Counted from the stretch's first letter, positions 10,231 to 19,952 are shown. The stretch: 64,000 nt of DNA from Saccharolobus caldissimus (GCF_020886315.1 NZ_AP025226.1:2878001-2942000), one strand, 5' to 3'. Notes: generated by a model not told the origin, from the letters alone. Program-made: numbers and translations.

Positions 10231-11004
10231 ATGCCAAGGAAGGGAAGAAGAAAATATAGTGTGGAATTTGATGATTACACACTTACTTCTCTAGACGGAG
10301 AGTTAACGCTAATTAATGAACTTGGATTAAAAGTTAATTTACCATCTTCTGAAATTGGTGATAGAATAGCTGAAATAATTAATGAGGATCCATATTTTTA
10401 CTATAAAATAATACCTTTAACTAAATATTATGATATTATAACATATAATCTTATCGATAGCGTAGTAAAAGTGGGAGGCTTTTACGGTGATCTTTTAGAT
10501 GCTTGTTATCGGAAGGATAAGAGAAATAATCAAGATATGTACTTGCCATATGCTTTTAATAAAATATATACAACTAATGTTAAAATATATGACCCAATAT
10601 CAGATGAGGCTTTAACGGAATTAATTAACAGATATGATTGGGATTTCATAAGAATATATGAAGAGTTAAGAAGCATATTTCGTATATCAAAGGAAAAAGC
10701 TTACAATAAAATTATCGAGGAAATTAGTAACATAAAAGAATTGGACGTATTTAGAATATATGTTATTTACGTTACGAATAAAGAGGAAGCTCAAAGAATC
10801 CTTGAGGAGACAGTAGTAACTCCAAATACAAACTATAATTATAAATATATAATCCCTAGATGGGGATTGCTAGGGATAAATAATGACATAATTAATATGC
10901 TTAACGATTTAGGTTTAAGAGTTCATAGAGATTCCTTAAATTTTAGTGAAGTTAAAAAGGTTCTAGAAAAAATAAGAAGGGAGAAAATAACCATAGTTGA
11001 ATGA
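10231..11004 (+). CDS. Conserved hypothetical protein, 257 aa
   Basis: Not recognised. A basic N-terminal stretch (MPRKGRRKYS) precedes a mixed alpha/beta sequence rich in Tyr, Ile and Asn, without membrane helices or a cysteine-based metal site. The length and uninterrupted, hydrophilic composition indicate a real soluble protein. Its TATA box is probably TTTTTATATG just upstream (10198-10207), giving a short leader. Convergent with the gene at 11010. Confidence 0.65.
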   Translation: MPRKGRRKYSVEFDDYTLTSLDGELTLINELGLKVNLPSSEIGDRIAEIINEDPYFYYKIIPLTKYYDIITYNLIDSVVKVGGFYGDLLDACYRKDKRNNQDMYLPYAFNKIYTTNVKIYDPISDEALTELINRYDWDFIRIYEELRSIFRISKEKAYNKIIEEISNIKELDVFRIYVIYVTNKEEAQRILEETVVTPNTNYNYKYIIPRWGLLGINNDIINMLNDLGLRVHRDSLNFSEVKKVLEKIRREKITIVE

Positions 11005-11009
11005 TATTC

Positions 11010-11294
11010 TTACATACCTACGTATATTTTCCTTCCATCTTTAAGGATAATTAACAAACACTTCTCTCCTTTTCTTACATTGTAGTATAATGTTTTGCCA
11101 TCTATTGTACTTCCAGCAAATATTACTCCTTTACTTCTAGCTAAATTACAAATCTCATCAGGTGGAGAAGAGTCTTCTATTTTCTCTATTTGATCCTTAG
11201 AAAATGATATAGTAGCAGACAAAATTGGAATCCTTATTGTGACGCCTTTTTCGTTTATTTCCACACTCATAGTAGAAATCTCCATTTTTATCAT
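11010..11294 (-). CDS. Small PH-like conserved protein, 94 aa
   Basis: A small beta-rich protein whose C-terminal strand pair CLLIILKDGRKIYVGM resembles the end of bacterial-type PH domains. No membrane helix. Start could also be Met 4 or Met 9; I kept the longest because the alternatives lack better upstream signals. It lies 23 bases downstream of the nucleotidyltransferase gene on the same strand, so probably one operon. Function unknown. Confidence 0.6.
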   Translation of the reverse strand: MIKMEISTMSVEINEKGVTIRIPILSATISFSKDQIEKIEDSSPPDEICNLARSKGVIFAGSTIDGKTLYYNVRKGEKCLLIILKDGRKIYVGM

Positions 11295-11317
11295 TAAAAA
11301 TCTTATGAATTATGCAA

Positions 11318-11944
11318 TCACAAGATTCTTAATTCTTCTAATAAGTTCGATACTCTTAAATCTAACAAAAATTTCTCCATTTCTTTAACATATAATGGAT
11401 CTTGAGGTAATGGAGAGATATAAATGCTTCTTTGAAGTTCAGAAAATAAATCATTTAGATTATCCTTTTCATTACAATTTTCGAAAGAAATCTTTCCCTC
11501 TTTAATTATTGATAAGGCAAGCTTTATTTTCCTACATAATAAACTCCTTACTTTCTCGTTAGTTATTTTACCTAAATTGCTCATGTATAATCCTTTAATT
11601 GATTTAATAATCCTTTTGCTTAGATTCTTATATGCTAATTCTCTAAGATAGTTTAATTTTTCCCAATTAATAATATTTATAGTAGAAAAAACTCCTTCTA
11701 TAAAGTTTATATTGCCATCTAAGATATTATACACTACACTTCCAATCTCGTGTGCTGTAATATCAGCCTCATACTCCTTCCTTAAATCATTAATTACATC
11801 CTTAACCTTTGGAAGTTTTTTACCTAATAACATGTCTGAGCTAAAGAATTGATATACCACAAAAAGATCCAAATCACTCCCTGGCCTTTCAGCTCTATAT
11901 AACCTTGATCCCACAACGTTTATGAAAAGTACTTTATATCTCAT
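11318..11944 (-). CDS. Minimal nucleotidyltransferase (pol beta superfamily)
   Basis: The N-terminus carries VVGSRLYRAERPGSDLDLFV, the G-S-X(n)-S-D-x-D core of the polymerase-beta-like nucleotidyltransferases, with a third acidic residue plausible in EADITAHEIGSVVYNIL. The helical C-terminal half resembles the RlaP/YcgL-type (PF10127-like) substrate domain. Substrate unknown; it may act on an RNA or small metabolite. Divergent from the ATP-cone protein at 11981, with only 36 bases between the starts. Confidence 0.78.
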   Translation of the reverse strand: MRYKVLFINVVGSRLYRAERPGSDLDLFVVYQFFSSDMLLGKKLPKVKDVINDLRKEYEADITAHEIGSVVYNILDGNINFIEGVFSTINIINWEKLNYLRELAYKNLSKRIIKSIKGLYMSNLGKITNEKVRSLLCRKIKLALSIIKEGKISFENCNEKDNLNDLFSELQRSIYISPLPQDPLYVKEMEKFLLDLRVSNLLEELRIL

Positions 11945-11980
11945 AAAAGAATATTAGCCTTTGTAGAAAAATATTCTACT

Positions 11981-12265
11981 ATGATAAAAGTAATTAAAAG
12001 AGATGGAAGAGAGGAAGAATTAATCTGGGAGAAATTAGTAGTTAGCGTATTAAAAACTGGAGCCCCAGTAGAGGTTGCAAGAAAAATCGCATACATGACT
12101 GTAGGAAAGATATATATGGATGGCAAAGATAAGGTAACTGCCAAAGAATTAACTGCTATTATTTTAAGCTTCCTAAAAAAGGAAAATGAGGAATGGTATA
12201 GAAACTGGATTGTTTATGATAAGGCAGTTAAAAAGAGAGAAACAGAAAAAGAAATACAAAGCTAA
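11981..12265 (+). CDS. Stand-alone ATP-cone domain protein
   Basis: The 94 residues are almost entirely an ATP-cone: IKVIKRDGREEELIWEKLVVSVLKTGA is the usual opening, followed by the helical core. ATP-cones bind ATP/dATP and normally sit at the N-terminus of ribonucleotide reductases, 2-phosphoglycerate kinases or the repressor NrdR. Here no catalytic domain and no NrdR zinc ribbon are attached, so it may act in trans as a nucleotide sensor. Divergent from the nucleotidyltransferase gene. Confidence 0.85.
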   Translation: MIKVIKRDGREEELIWEKLVVSVLKTGAPVEVARKIAYMTVGKIYMDGKDKVTAKELTAIILSFLKKENEEWYRNWIVYDKAVKKRETEKEIQS

Positions 12266-12278
12266 AAAAACTACCTTT

Positions 12279-12767
12279 TTAACTATTTTCTTCTTCCGCA
12301 GGATGTATAATTAGCAGAGGTTCTTGATAAACGTTTAAATCTCCTTGTGGGTGTTGTGATACTTGAAATATTATTAGTATAGATACATTATAATATCCTT
12401 TGGCTAAGGTTATCTGAACGGAATCATTTTCGGGCGTTAATATAATTGTATTGTTATCTATTTTTAATTTTACTATAAATTCGCTAAAATCTTTTTGCAA
12501 TTTTTCTGAATGTAAAAGTTCAATTGTATAAGTATTGTTAGATGAGATATTAACTGCGGCCGTAGCAGTAGCATTACCCTTTTCACCAGCAGTAAGGTTG
12601 CCTAAGTTTATATAAGCCGGTATAATTTGAGCCTCACCTGCTTGTTGTGTAGATGAAATTATGTGATATGATATGTATGCTAACGGACCGTATCCACTTA
12701 CACCGGCAGCTACTATACCTGCTACGAAAGATGCGGCAGCTATTAGGGCTATTAGACTTGACTTCAT
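12279..12767 (-). CDS. Secreted beta-rich protein, paralogue of the protein at 1606
   Basis: Signal peptide MKSSLIALIAAASFVAGIVAAG, then a beta domain with six N-glycosylation sequons. It shares NLGNLTAGEKG, DFSEF, an LAKGYYNVSI strand (compare LNKGTYTVNI) and VSQHP with the protein at 1606-2151, in the same order and spacing, but lacks the His-rich tail. Probably located on the outer cell surface. Upstream, a TATA-like element lies at 12791-12800 with a CGTTCC repeat behind it. Confidence 0.75.
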   Translation of the reverse strand: MKSSLIALIAAASFVAGIVAAGVSGYGPLAYISYHIISSTQQAGEAQIIPAYINLGNLTAGEKGNATATAAVNISSNNTYTIELLHSEKLQKDFSEFIVKLKIDNNTIILTPENDSVQITLAKGYYNVSILIIFQVSQHPQGDLNVYQEPLLIIHPAEEENS

Positions 12768-12791
12768 TATGATAGAATAATCGATTCGTCC

Positions 12792-12821
12792 TTTTAAGAA
12801 CCCCGTTCCGAAATGCGTTCC
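12792..12821 (-). promoter_or_regulatory. TATA-like element with CGTTCC direct repeats
   Basis: On the reverse strand a TATA-like CTTAAAAG (about 12792-12799) lies 25-30 bases before the secreted-protein ATG (12767). Directly upstream, GGAACG occurs twice with 12-base periodicity (plus-strand CGTTCC at 12804-12809 and 12816-12821), a likely activator or repressor site. Confidence 0.35.
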
Positions 12822-13363
12822 ATTCTTAGAAAATCAGTAAAATTAAAGATGAAACTGATGACTATTCATAAAAATTTATAATTACTATATTAATTACTAA
12901 AAAACATGTGCAGGCATTTTATGTGAAAAATGTTTTTACATACGATTTTATATATCTCTATTATTCTTTTTAATTATTTATATTTTTGTTTTATTCAATA
13001 AATTTATAAATTTGATTATCTAACACCCTATTAATAGCTTCCCATATTTCTCTACTTTGTTTGTTTGCTTAATAAATATATAATCTATATAGACCTTAAG
13101 GTTAAATATAATATTATCACTTAATTATAAATTTATATGTATTAAATTATAAGAATTTAAAATGATCTAATATACTAGTTTGTTTCTCATTAAGTTATAT
13201 GTATAATTTTTCATAAATCTCGAAATGTTAACAATAATTTTACATATCTTTCTTTATGTGACTGTAGTATTAAGCGGATTCTCAGCGTTTAGACTCATAA
13301 AATTACCTTAAAAATATATTACAAACATAATATGGAGGAAAAGAATTCAGTAATTTAGAAAAA
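12822..13363. other. Long AT-rich intergenic stretch, perhaps a gene remnant
   Basis: No convincing full gene. On the reverse strand a 26-codon open segment (12991-13071) ends in a stop and reads like a C-terminus (REIWEAINRVLDNQ), but it is preceded by a stop and no start. A 28-codon hydrophobic ORF on the plus strand at about 13225 has no support. The rest is poly-A/T tracts. Confidence 0.35.
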
Positions 13364-14779
13364 TTATAGGACTTCTTGCTCTTCAACAATTATCTCTTCT
13401 TTACTTATCTCTTCTAAACTCTTATCCTTAGTCTCCTTAAGAGTAACTATAGTTATTATTGCACCTATTATCGACAGTCCTGCTAACATTATTAACATAT
13501 TTTTAAGTCCTATTTGTAGGAGTAACGTAGGAAATATGTATGTAGTTATAGCAGCACCTAACTTACCAGAAGCTGCACTTATTCCGTGCCCAGTAGTTCT
13601 TGCTCTAGTAGGATAAACTTCAGCCGGTATTACAAAAGTTGTAGTGTTTGGACCAAAGTCTATAAAGAAGAAGGATAACGCATATATTAGAAATGCAATA
13701 TTAGCTGGTATACTTATTCCTATAATTTTTGTACCCTTAGTTATAAGTATTATAGAAACTATTAGATATATTATTGCCATCATTATAAATCCTTGAGTTT
13801 GTATTACCTTTCTACCTAATTTATCCATTAAAGCGACTGCAGTAAAATACCCAAAGAAACCAATCATGAAAGGAAATCCTTGTTCAATAATTAAATTAGC
13901 TAAGCTACTAGGTTTACCTAATACCAACTGCGTTATAGTACCAGAGTATATTCCAGTACCGTAAAATGCTATATCTAAAATAAACCAAGGAATTGCGGTA
14001 CCTATTAAAGTAATCCAGTATTTTGATAAAAACTCCTTTACCGTTAATGGTTTAGACACTATTTTTTTCTTTTCATCTATCTTAGTTCCTAAAAATTCCG
14101 CAGCTTTCTTAGCACTTTCTATGTCACCTTTTGCTAATAAAGAATATCTAGGCGTTTCTGGTGTTTTCCTTCTTAAGTAAATTACTGTCGCTGCAGGAAT
14201 TGCTCCTACTGCTGCCATTATCCTCCATGCTAAATCTGCAGGAAATACTAAAACTGTACTCACTCCGATAGCTACTGCAGCTAAAGTTCCTAATCCTTGA
14301 TTTGCGAAGACTAATGCAATTAGCTTACCTCTATCCTTTACGTTAGCGTACTCACTCATTATAGTGGCAGATATAGGATAATCCCCACCTATTCCTAACC
14401 CCATAATTGACCTGAAAGCTATTAGCCAATATATATTAGGAGATATCGCAGAAAGTAACGCACCTATCATCATTAATATTGCTTCTACTCCATATATGGC
14501 TTTCCTTCCTATCCTATCGCCTAAAAAACCAAATAATAACTGCCCTATGATTGCAGTCCATAATGCCGAGGAGGCTAATAATCCAGTTGTAACATCATTT
14601 AGAGGAAAGTTAGGGCTATTTAATTGTTTTAAAACATCTAATATCGCACCTATTATAAATAAATCATACGCATCCGTAAAAAATCCCATTCCAGATGTGT
14701 ACCATACCTTTATGTGATTAAACGTTAGTTTTAAGGAATCAATTGAAGTAAGAGGAGACTTTGAAAAGTTCTTATCCAT
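13364..14779 (-). CDS. MFS metabolite:H+ symporter, phosphate (PHS)-like
   Basis: 471 residues, 12 predicted helices. MFS loops GDRIGRKAIYG and MDKLGRKV are clear, and GIGGDYPISATIMSEYA in helix 4 matches the PHS phosphate:H+ symporter signature of Pho84-type carriers. The PETPRYSLLAKGD segment in the central loop is also typical of that superfamily branch. Substrate could be phosphate or an organic acid. Starts with a soluble stretch MDKNFSKSPLTSIDSLKL. Confidence 0.82.
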   Translation of the reverse strand: MDKNFSKSPLTSIDSLKLTFNHIKVWYTSGMGFFTDAYDLFIIGAILDVLKQLNSPNFPLNDVTTGLLASSALWTAIIGQLLFGFLGDRIGRKAIYGVEAILMMIGALLSAISPNIYWLIAFRSIMGLGIGGDYPISATIMSEYANVKDRGKLIALVFANQGLGTLAAVAIGVSTVLVFPADLAWRIMAAVGAIPAATVIYLRRKTPETPRYSLLAKGDIESAKKAAEFLGTKIDEKKKIVSKPLTVKEFLSKYWITLIGTAIPWFILDIAFYGTGIYSGTITQLVLGKPSSLANLIIEQGFPFMIGFFGYFTAVALMDKLGRKVIQTQGFIMMAIIYLIVSIILITKGTKIIGISIPANIAFLIYALSFFFIDFGPNTTTFVIPAEVYPTRARTTGHGISAASGKLGAAITTYIFPTLLLQIGLKNMLIMLAGLSIIGAIITIVTLKETKDKSLEEISKEEIIVEEQEVL

Positions 14780-14901
14780 TTTATTCTCACTCTATTCTCA
14801 CAGTGTTAGATTATATAGCTTACTTATATATTAAATATAATTTATTGTCAACTATATAGTTTATATAGGAGCTCTATTTTACTTAAACATTTGTAATAGT
14901 G

Positions 14902-16107
14902 TTAATACCTTAATCTTTGCTTATATAATATTAGTATTGAAACGGTTATTAATGAGGAAAAAATTACTGATATAATTAAAGCTATAGGATTAATGGTAAG
15001 TTGAAACGGTTTATTTGACAAAATTAGATAGTAGCCAGGTTTAGTAACTAAAAAATACGTGTAATCACCAGTGTAAATATGGGGGGCATTTAATATGGTG
15101 TAATTACCCTTAATTGAATATATTCCTATGTTTTTAATAAAGATTATATAATATATCATAGGCTTATTTTTGTATAGAGAAAAGGTTATTTGTAAATTAT
15201 AAACCTTGAAAATTGACTCATTTATCGTTCTGTTATTTATTATAATTATCCCTTGATGTTCATTAACTATTATCGCAGAGTAATTGTAAGTTGTTAAAGA
15301 TCCTAATATCATAAACGGAGTTTCAACGCCCTTTGGAGTTATTACTAGATCGCCAATTATCTTGAGAGCAGGGTATACAATACTATTTGATTTATTAAAA
15401 ATATATATAGTGTAATCCTCTGCACGTATTAAGCCAATTTCCATGACGTTATTCCCATTTATACCCTTTATTATATCAACTATGTAGTTTGAGGAATTAT
15501 ATTCCACTACTGGAGAATAAGTATAATTAAAAGGTAAAATAAGATAGAAATGTGAAGTGAGGTTCGGAATACTAAAGTTTAATTCTCTAATATAGGAAAC
15601 ATTTTCCGCAGTAAAAGACCAAAAATTGTATAATTCCCCTTCTAAGCTAACACTCTCACCCACACTAACTAATTTACTTATATGGATTATAGTAGGAATA
15701 TTTGCAACTAAAATACTCACATTTAAAGGATTCATATATGGTATTACAAATAATTTTGTAAATGATTCGTTTTCAAATCCACTCCATATTACATATTTGC
15801 CTTGAACTATTACAGCAAAGATGTTCGGAAGATTAGTCATAATATAAATCGTCCAGTTAGGATAATATGTTATATTAACCCTATATGAGAAGGAATCGTA
15901 GTGAACATATGGATGTAATTCCTCTTCTATAAGGGAATTTCCTATACTATAATTTAATAAGATACCAGAATTACTAAATTTATATGAAAAGGAATTTATG
16001 GAATATAAATATGAGTTATTGAGAGAACTTAAAGAGCCGTGAGCAATAATTGGTAAGATGTTAATTATCCCGATAAGGAGAAAGATAAAGAAAATACTCT
16101 TCAGCAT
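14902..16107 (-). CDS. Surface glycoprotein with C-terminal membrane anchor
   Basis: 401 residues: a signal peptide (1-23), a long beta-rich ectodomain with about 15 N-X-S/T sequons, and a C-terminal membrane helix (about 373-395) ending in the basic KQRLRY. The topology is outside with a short cytoplasmic tail. No family recognised. Divergent from the membrane protein-kinase gene at 16162; the 54-base gap has room for only two short promoters, so they may be co-regulated and functionally linked (inference). Confidence 0.7.
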   Translation of the reverse strand: MLKSIFFIFLLIGIINILPIIAHGSLSSLNNSYLYSINSFSYKFSNSGILLNYSIGNSLIEEELHPYVHYDSFSYRVNITYYPNWTIYIMTNLPNIFAVIVQGKYVIWSGFENESFTKLFVIPYMNPLNVSILVANIPTIIHISKLVSVGESVSLEGELYNFWSFTAENVSYIRELNFSIPNLTSHFYLILPFNYTYSPVVEYNSSNYIVDIIKGINGNNVMEIGLIRAEDYTIYIFNKSNSIVYPALKIIGDLVITPKGVETPFMILGSLTTYNYSAIIVNEHQGIIIINNRTINESIFKVYNLQITFSLYKNKPMIYYIIFIKNIGIYSIKGNYTILNAPHIYTGDYTYFLVTKPGYYLILSNKPFQLTINPIALIISVIFSSLITVSILILYKQRLRY

Positions 16108-16161
16108 TGTTAATTAGAAATAAGCAAATCATTTTAAACCTTATCGTAAAATGAAATTAGC

Positions 16162-18123
16162 ATGAAAAGTTCCGTTCTACGGTATATTGCAGGATTCTTA
16201 GGATGGATATCATTAATATACGGTATTATAGTACTGTTCCAGATAAAGGAAATATCCTTTACTAACGTTATTTCCATTGAGGATTTAGCCTTATTGTTCA
16301 TAGGAATATTCGCGTTAAGTTACGCTTTCACAGATAAGATTATGATAGAAAAACCCTTTGCAATTCTCTCAGCCTTAATACTTTTTTACTTCACAATTTT
16401 CTATACTTTGCCTCTTTTAAATAAAATACTTCTTCTAACGGGAGGTATAATAGAAACTCAATTAGCTTCAAGAAAGGGAAAAGGAGGCACTTTTTATACT
16501 ATCATAGGTCTATTATTATTAGTTTATTTTGTATATATTTATCTTATAAATTATGAATTTCTTTCCCTAATAGGAGTGAGTCTAGCTTCTCTATCTTTAG
16601 TATTAGCTAATCGAGATAAAGGATTTAAACTTTTACCTTATATAACTTTTCCCTTAGGAATTCCCTTAATACTTTACAGTTTCATTAGCATATCACCGTT
16701 AATACTAAACCCATTACCATTAGCTATAGGACTTGCGTTAATATTAATTAACTTAATACCAACTAAGAATTCGACTAAACCCGCACCACAACAACCTAAA
16801 TCAGTTAAACAAAAAATAAAGGATAAATCTCTTCGAGAAATTTGCAAGGAAATAAATAATGAAAATTGTAATGAAGCAATAATTAAATACAAAAATTTTA
16901 TTTATAGTAAATATGGGTCTTTTATTCCAAGTGAATGCATAAATAAAATACTTTCGTGCGTTGTATACTCAAATGATTTAAATACTTTCAAATTAATCCT
17001 GGGATCCCCTATAGTAAGAGAGTTAGCTGAAAAGAACTTTCTTAATGCTATGTCTCCAGAGATGATATATTTGTTAGCTAACGTATCTTCTAATAAGGAT
17101 AAATTACTAGAACTTGCATGTAATAAAGGATTTCAAAATGCTTGCAATGAGTTAAAATTATCATTAAATGTAAATAATTGGGATCCCAAATTATGGGTAG
17201 GTAAGGAAATTTATGGATATAAAATTCTCGATATGATAGGAATTGGTGGAACAAGTTACGTTTTAAGAGGTATAAAAGATAATAATGAGTATGCCGTAAA
17301 GATACCACTTGTAAAATACGTTAGCAACATTATAGATTTAGTAAGCGAGTCATCTAAGCTTATAGAGTTATCTAATAAATCACCGTACATTGTTAAATTA
17401 TATGCTATTTACGCAGATCAGCTAGACGTTAAAGCAATACTTAACGGAGATGCAGGTATTTACTTAAGTAAGCCACCGTTAATTGTAATAGAATTAATGA
17501 GAGGAGGATCCGCGAATGATCTAATAAATTATCAGCCTTTAGTGAAATCAGAATATTGGATAAAAATTTTATATATAATTATTTCTAAAATTGCTCAAGC
17601 TTTAGAGGTTATTCATTCTGAAGGATATGTACATTGCGATATCAAGCCTCAAAATATTTTATTTAGTGAGAAAATACCTCCTTATGGAAGATTAGCTTAT
17701 GAGAACTTGTTAAACGATAAAATTAAGGTTAAGCTAGCAGATTTAGGCTCAGCAGTTAGAGCTGGACAGAAACCATTTAGCTATACACCACCTTATGCGC
17801 CATTTGATCTAGTTAAAGCTGCAATCTTTGGAGGTGTAGAGCCTACAGCTGATATATATTCGTTAGGTGCAACAGTGTATAAGCTAATTACTGGAACTCA
17901 GTTAAATTCAAAAGATATGATAGAAGCTATGGAAAAATTTGAAAATAGTAAAGATGATAGGTATCTTAGTTATAGTTTATATAACACAAGAAATTTAGAT
18001 TTACTAAAATATTATATAAGAGATTCTGAGGTTTACAATTTTATTATAAGAATGGTAGATCCAGAACCAAATAAGAGACCAACTAGTAAAGAGGTTAGAG
18101 AATTCTTTTCTAGGAAAATTTAA
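16162..18123 (+). CDS. Membrane-anchored Hanks-type Ser/Thr protein kinase
   Basis: 653 residues. Residues 1-205 hold about seven membrane helices, 210-340 a Cys-rich, Sel1/TPR-like helical region (ACNKGFQNAC), and about 350-650 a protein kinase. Visible kinase motifs: glycine loop IGIGGTSYVL, Lys in EYAVKIP, catalytic HCDIKPQNILF (HRD as HCD), DLG for DFG, and ADIYSLGATVYKLITG. A DPKLWVGKEIYGY lead-in is shared with the kinase at 44283-46292. Probably a receptor-like kinase facing the cytoplasm, perhaps paired with the divergent surface glycoprotein. Confidence 0.92.
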   Translation: MKSSVLRYIAGFLGWISLIYGIIVLFQIKEISFTNVISIEDLALLFIGIFALSYAFTDKIMIEKPFAILSALILFYFTIFYTLPLLNKILLLTGGIIETQLASRKGKGGTFYTIIGLLLLVYFVYIYLINYEFLSLIGVSLASLSLVLANRDKGFKLLPYITFPLGIPLILYSFISISPLILNPLPLAIGLALILINLIPTKNSTKPAPQQPKSVKQKIKDKSLREICKEINNENCNEAIIKYKNFIYSKYGSFIPSECINKILSCVVYSNDLNTFKLILGSPIVRELAEKNFLNAMSPEMIYLLANVSSNKDKLLELACNKGFQNACNELKLSLNVNNWDPKLWVGKEIYGYKILDMIGIGGTSYVLRGIKDNNEYAVKIPLVKYVSNIIDLVSESSKLIELSNKSPYIVKLYAIYADQLDVKAILNGDAGIYLSKPPLIVIELMRGGSANDLINYQPLVKSEYWIKILYIIISKIAQALEVIHSEGYVHCDIKPQNILFSEKIPPYGRLAYENLLNDKIKVKLADLGSAVRAGQKPFSYTPPYAPFDLVKAAIFGGVEPTADIYSLGATVYKLITGTQLNSKDMIEAMEKFENSKDDRYLSYSLYNTRNLDLLKYYIRDSEVYNFIIRMVDPEPNKRPTSKEVREFFSRKI

Positions 18124-18172
18124 TATTTATCTTGTAGTTTAACTTATCTTTAATTAGATAATAAATAATCTC

Positions 18173-18943
18173 TCAGTCCACAGTTAAATATTTCTCAATT
18201 ACTATGGTTCCTATTATGAGCATTATAATACCGAAAGCTACTAAATAAAGTAGATATAATGGATTTGGAGGATCTCCGTATAATAATGCATCCCTTCCTA
18301 ATTCAGCTGCATAGGTTAATGGATTTCCATCACTTACCAATTTTAACCATGAAGGGAAGAAGGCTGCTGGAAATAAAGCAGTACTAGAGAACATTAAAGG
18401 TAAGTTTAGCAAATTCGAAACTACCCCTGGAGCCTGCCAATCTGATGTATTAGCTGTTATTATTCCATATAATGATGAGAATCCTATTCCTATGAAGATT
18501 AAACCTATAATCCATTCTAGCAAGCCTAGCCAATCTACGTTATATTTAACACCAAGTAGTAGACTAACTAAGATCATTATAGGAACTTGAATTATTCCTC
18601 TAGTCATACCTCCTAATACTTTAGCGTAAAATACTGCAGCTTTTCTAGTTGGAGTTATCAATATCCTTCTAAGGTATCCTAATCTTTTATCTTGTATCAA
18701 ACTCATTGAGCTAAAAGAACCAACCATCATCATAGATACTGATAATTCGCCAGGTACTATAAATGCTATGTAATCAGTAGTATGAAAGAACGTCTCTAAA
18801 AATTCCTTAGGAACTTGAGAAAAACTACTTCCAAAGAATATTATCCACATTATTGGTTGTGCTAAAATCATTACCCACATATACCTACTTCTGAAGAATC
18901 TCTTCATTTCTCTTTCATATAAAGCTATAACCTTATCTATCAT
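18173..18943 (-). CDS. ABC-2 type permease
   Basis: 256 residues with six membrane helices, starting IALYEREMKRFFRSRYMWVMIL, the amphipathic opening of DrrB/NodJ-type ABC-2 permeases; the LIQDKRLGYLRRILITPTRK loop is the family hallmark. Start overlaps the ATPase stop by four bases, so it is coupled to the drrA-like gene. Exports an unknown substrate, perhaps a lipid or drug. Confidence 0.92.
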   Translation of the reverse strand: MIDKVIALYEREMKRFFRSRYMWVMILAQPIMWIIFFGSSFSQVPKEFLETFFHTTDYIAFIVPGELSVSMMMVGSFSSMSLIQDKRLGYLRRILITPTRKAAVFYAKVLGGMTRGIIQVPIMILVSLLLGVKYNVDWLGLLEWIIGLIFIGIGFSSLYGIITANTSDWQAPGVVSNLLNLPLMFSSTALFPAAFFPSWLKLVSDGNPLTYAAELGRDALLYGDPPNPLYLLYLVAFGIIMLIIGTIVIEKYLTVD

Positions 18944-19902
18944 CTTCTCGCCCTTCTTATCGTCATATAAAATCTTCTCGCATCAAATTCTCCTTCTTCA
19001 AGCGTAGTACCAGTTAAGGTTAAGAATACTGTATCTAAACTCGTTTTATTAATTCTTACAGCCTTTATTTTCAAATCGCTTAGTTGTTTCAACACATCAG
19101 CTATAATATTTTCTGCATTGTTAGTTTTAATTCTGATTTTACCGTTGTAAACTATAACTTCACCGAACTTTTCTAATTTCTTCTGATCAGTTTTTCCTTC
19201 ATAATCTATTTCAATCACATCAGTTCCGTACTTTTCTTTTAACTCAGCAGGACTACCTAAAGCGATTATTTTACCCTTATTTATAATTGCTATCCTTTCA
19301 CATAACATGTCAGCCTCTTCCATGTAATGCGTAGTTAAAAGTACACTTACTCCAAAGTCCTTATTTATTTGCCTTATAATATCCCATAAGGCTTTTCTTG
19401 TCGAAACATCTAAACCTATTGTAGGCTCATCCATAAATATTACCTCTGGAGAGTGAAGTAGGGCCATAGATATTTCTAATTTTTTCCTCATACCAGTAGA
19501 GAATTTTCCTACTTGTTTATCTTTAAATTCATATATTCCAAAATACTTTAAAAGTTCTGAAGCTCTATCTTTCCAATCATTTAGACCTTCAAGCTTAGCT
19601 TGCAATTCTAAATTTTCCCAAGCTGTTAAATCATCGTCTACTATTACTTCAGCAGCTATCCACCCTATTCTTTTTTTCACCTCATTAGGTTGTTTAATAA
19701 CGTCAAAACCTGCTACTATAGCCCTTCCAGAAGTAGGTTTAGTTAACCCAGTAAGAATTTTAATCGTAGTAGTCTTACCAGCACCATTAGGTCCTAAAAG
19801 CCCAAATATCTCTCCATGCTTAACCTCAAAACTTATGTGATCTAAAGCTAGAACATCACCGTAATTCTTCGTTAGATTTTCAACGATTACAGCAGATTCC
19901 AT
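18940..19902 (-). CDS. ABC transporter ATP-binding protein, DrrA-like
   Basis: 320 residues: Walker A GLLGPNGAGKTT, signature FSTGMRKKLE, Walker B VIFMDEPTIGLD and H-loop TTHYMEEADML. The C-terminal roughly 90 residues (DUF4162-like) are usual for DrrA-type exporters, and the tail EGEFDARRFYMTIRRARR is basic. Forms an operon with the permease that follows; the UspA gene on the same strand lies 50 bases upstream. Confidence 0.94.
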   Translation of the reverse strand: MESAVIVENLTKNYGDVLALDHISFEVKHGEIFGLLGPNGAGKTTTIKILTGLTKPTSGRAIVAGFDVIKQPNEVKKRIGWIAAEVIVDDDLTAWENLELQAKLEGLNDWKDRASELLKYFGIYEFKDKQVGKFSTGMRKKLEISMALLHSPEVIFMDEPTIGLDVSTRKALWDIIRQINKDFGVSVLLTTHYMEEADMLCERIAIINKGKIIALGSPAELKEKYGTDVIEIDYEGKTDQKKLEKFGEVIVYNGKIRIKTNNAENIIADVLKQLSDLKIKAVRINKTSLDTVFLTLTGTTLEEGEFDARRFYMTIRRARR

Positions 19903-19952
19903 GTGAAAAAGATATATCTTAAATTTAAAAAATCTTTCGATATCGATATCGA

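Noticed and set aside
12849-12856. ATGAAAC near the second secreted-protein promoter as another GTGAAAC site
   Set aside because: Single copy with the first base changed and about 80 bases from the start; too weak to extend the regulon.
12991-13071. Open segment on the reverse strand reading REIWEAINRVLDNQ to a stop
   Set aside because: Only 26 codons, preceded by a stop and lacking a start; may be a remnant, but it cannot be tied to a family, so it is noted only within the intergenic entry.
13225-13311. 28-codon hydrophobic ORF on the plus strand
   Set aside because: No promoter or ribosome-binding signal found and random A/T-rich sequence often gives such short hydrophobic frames.
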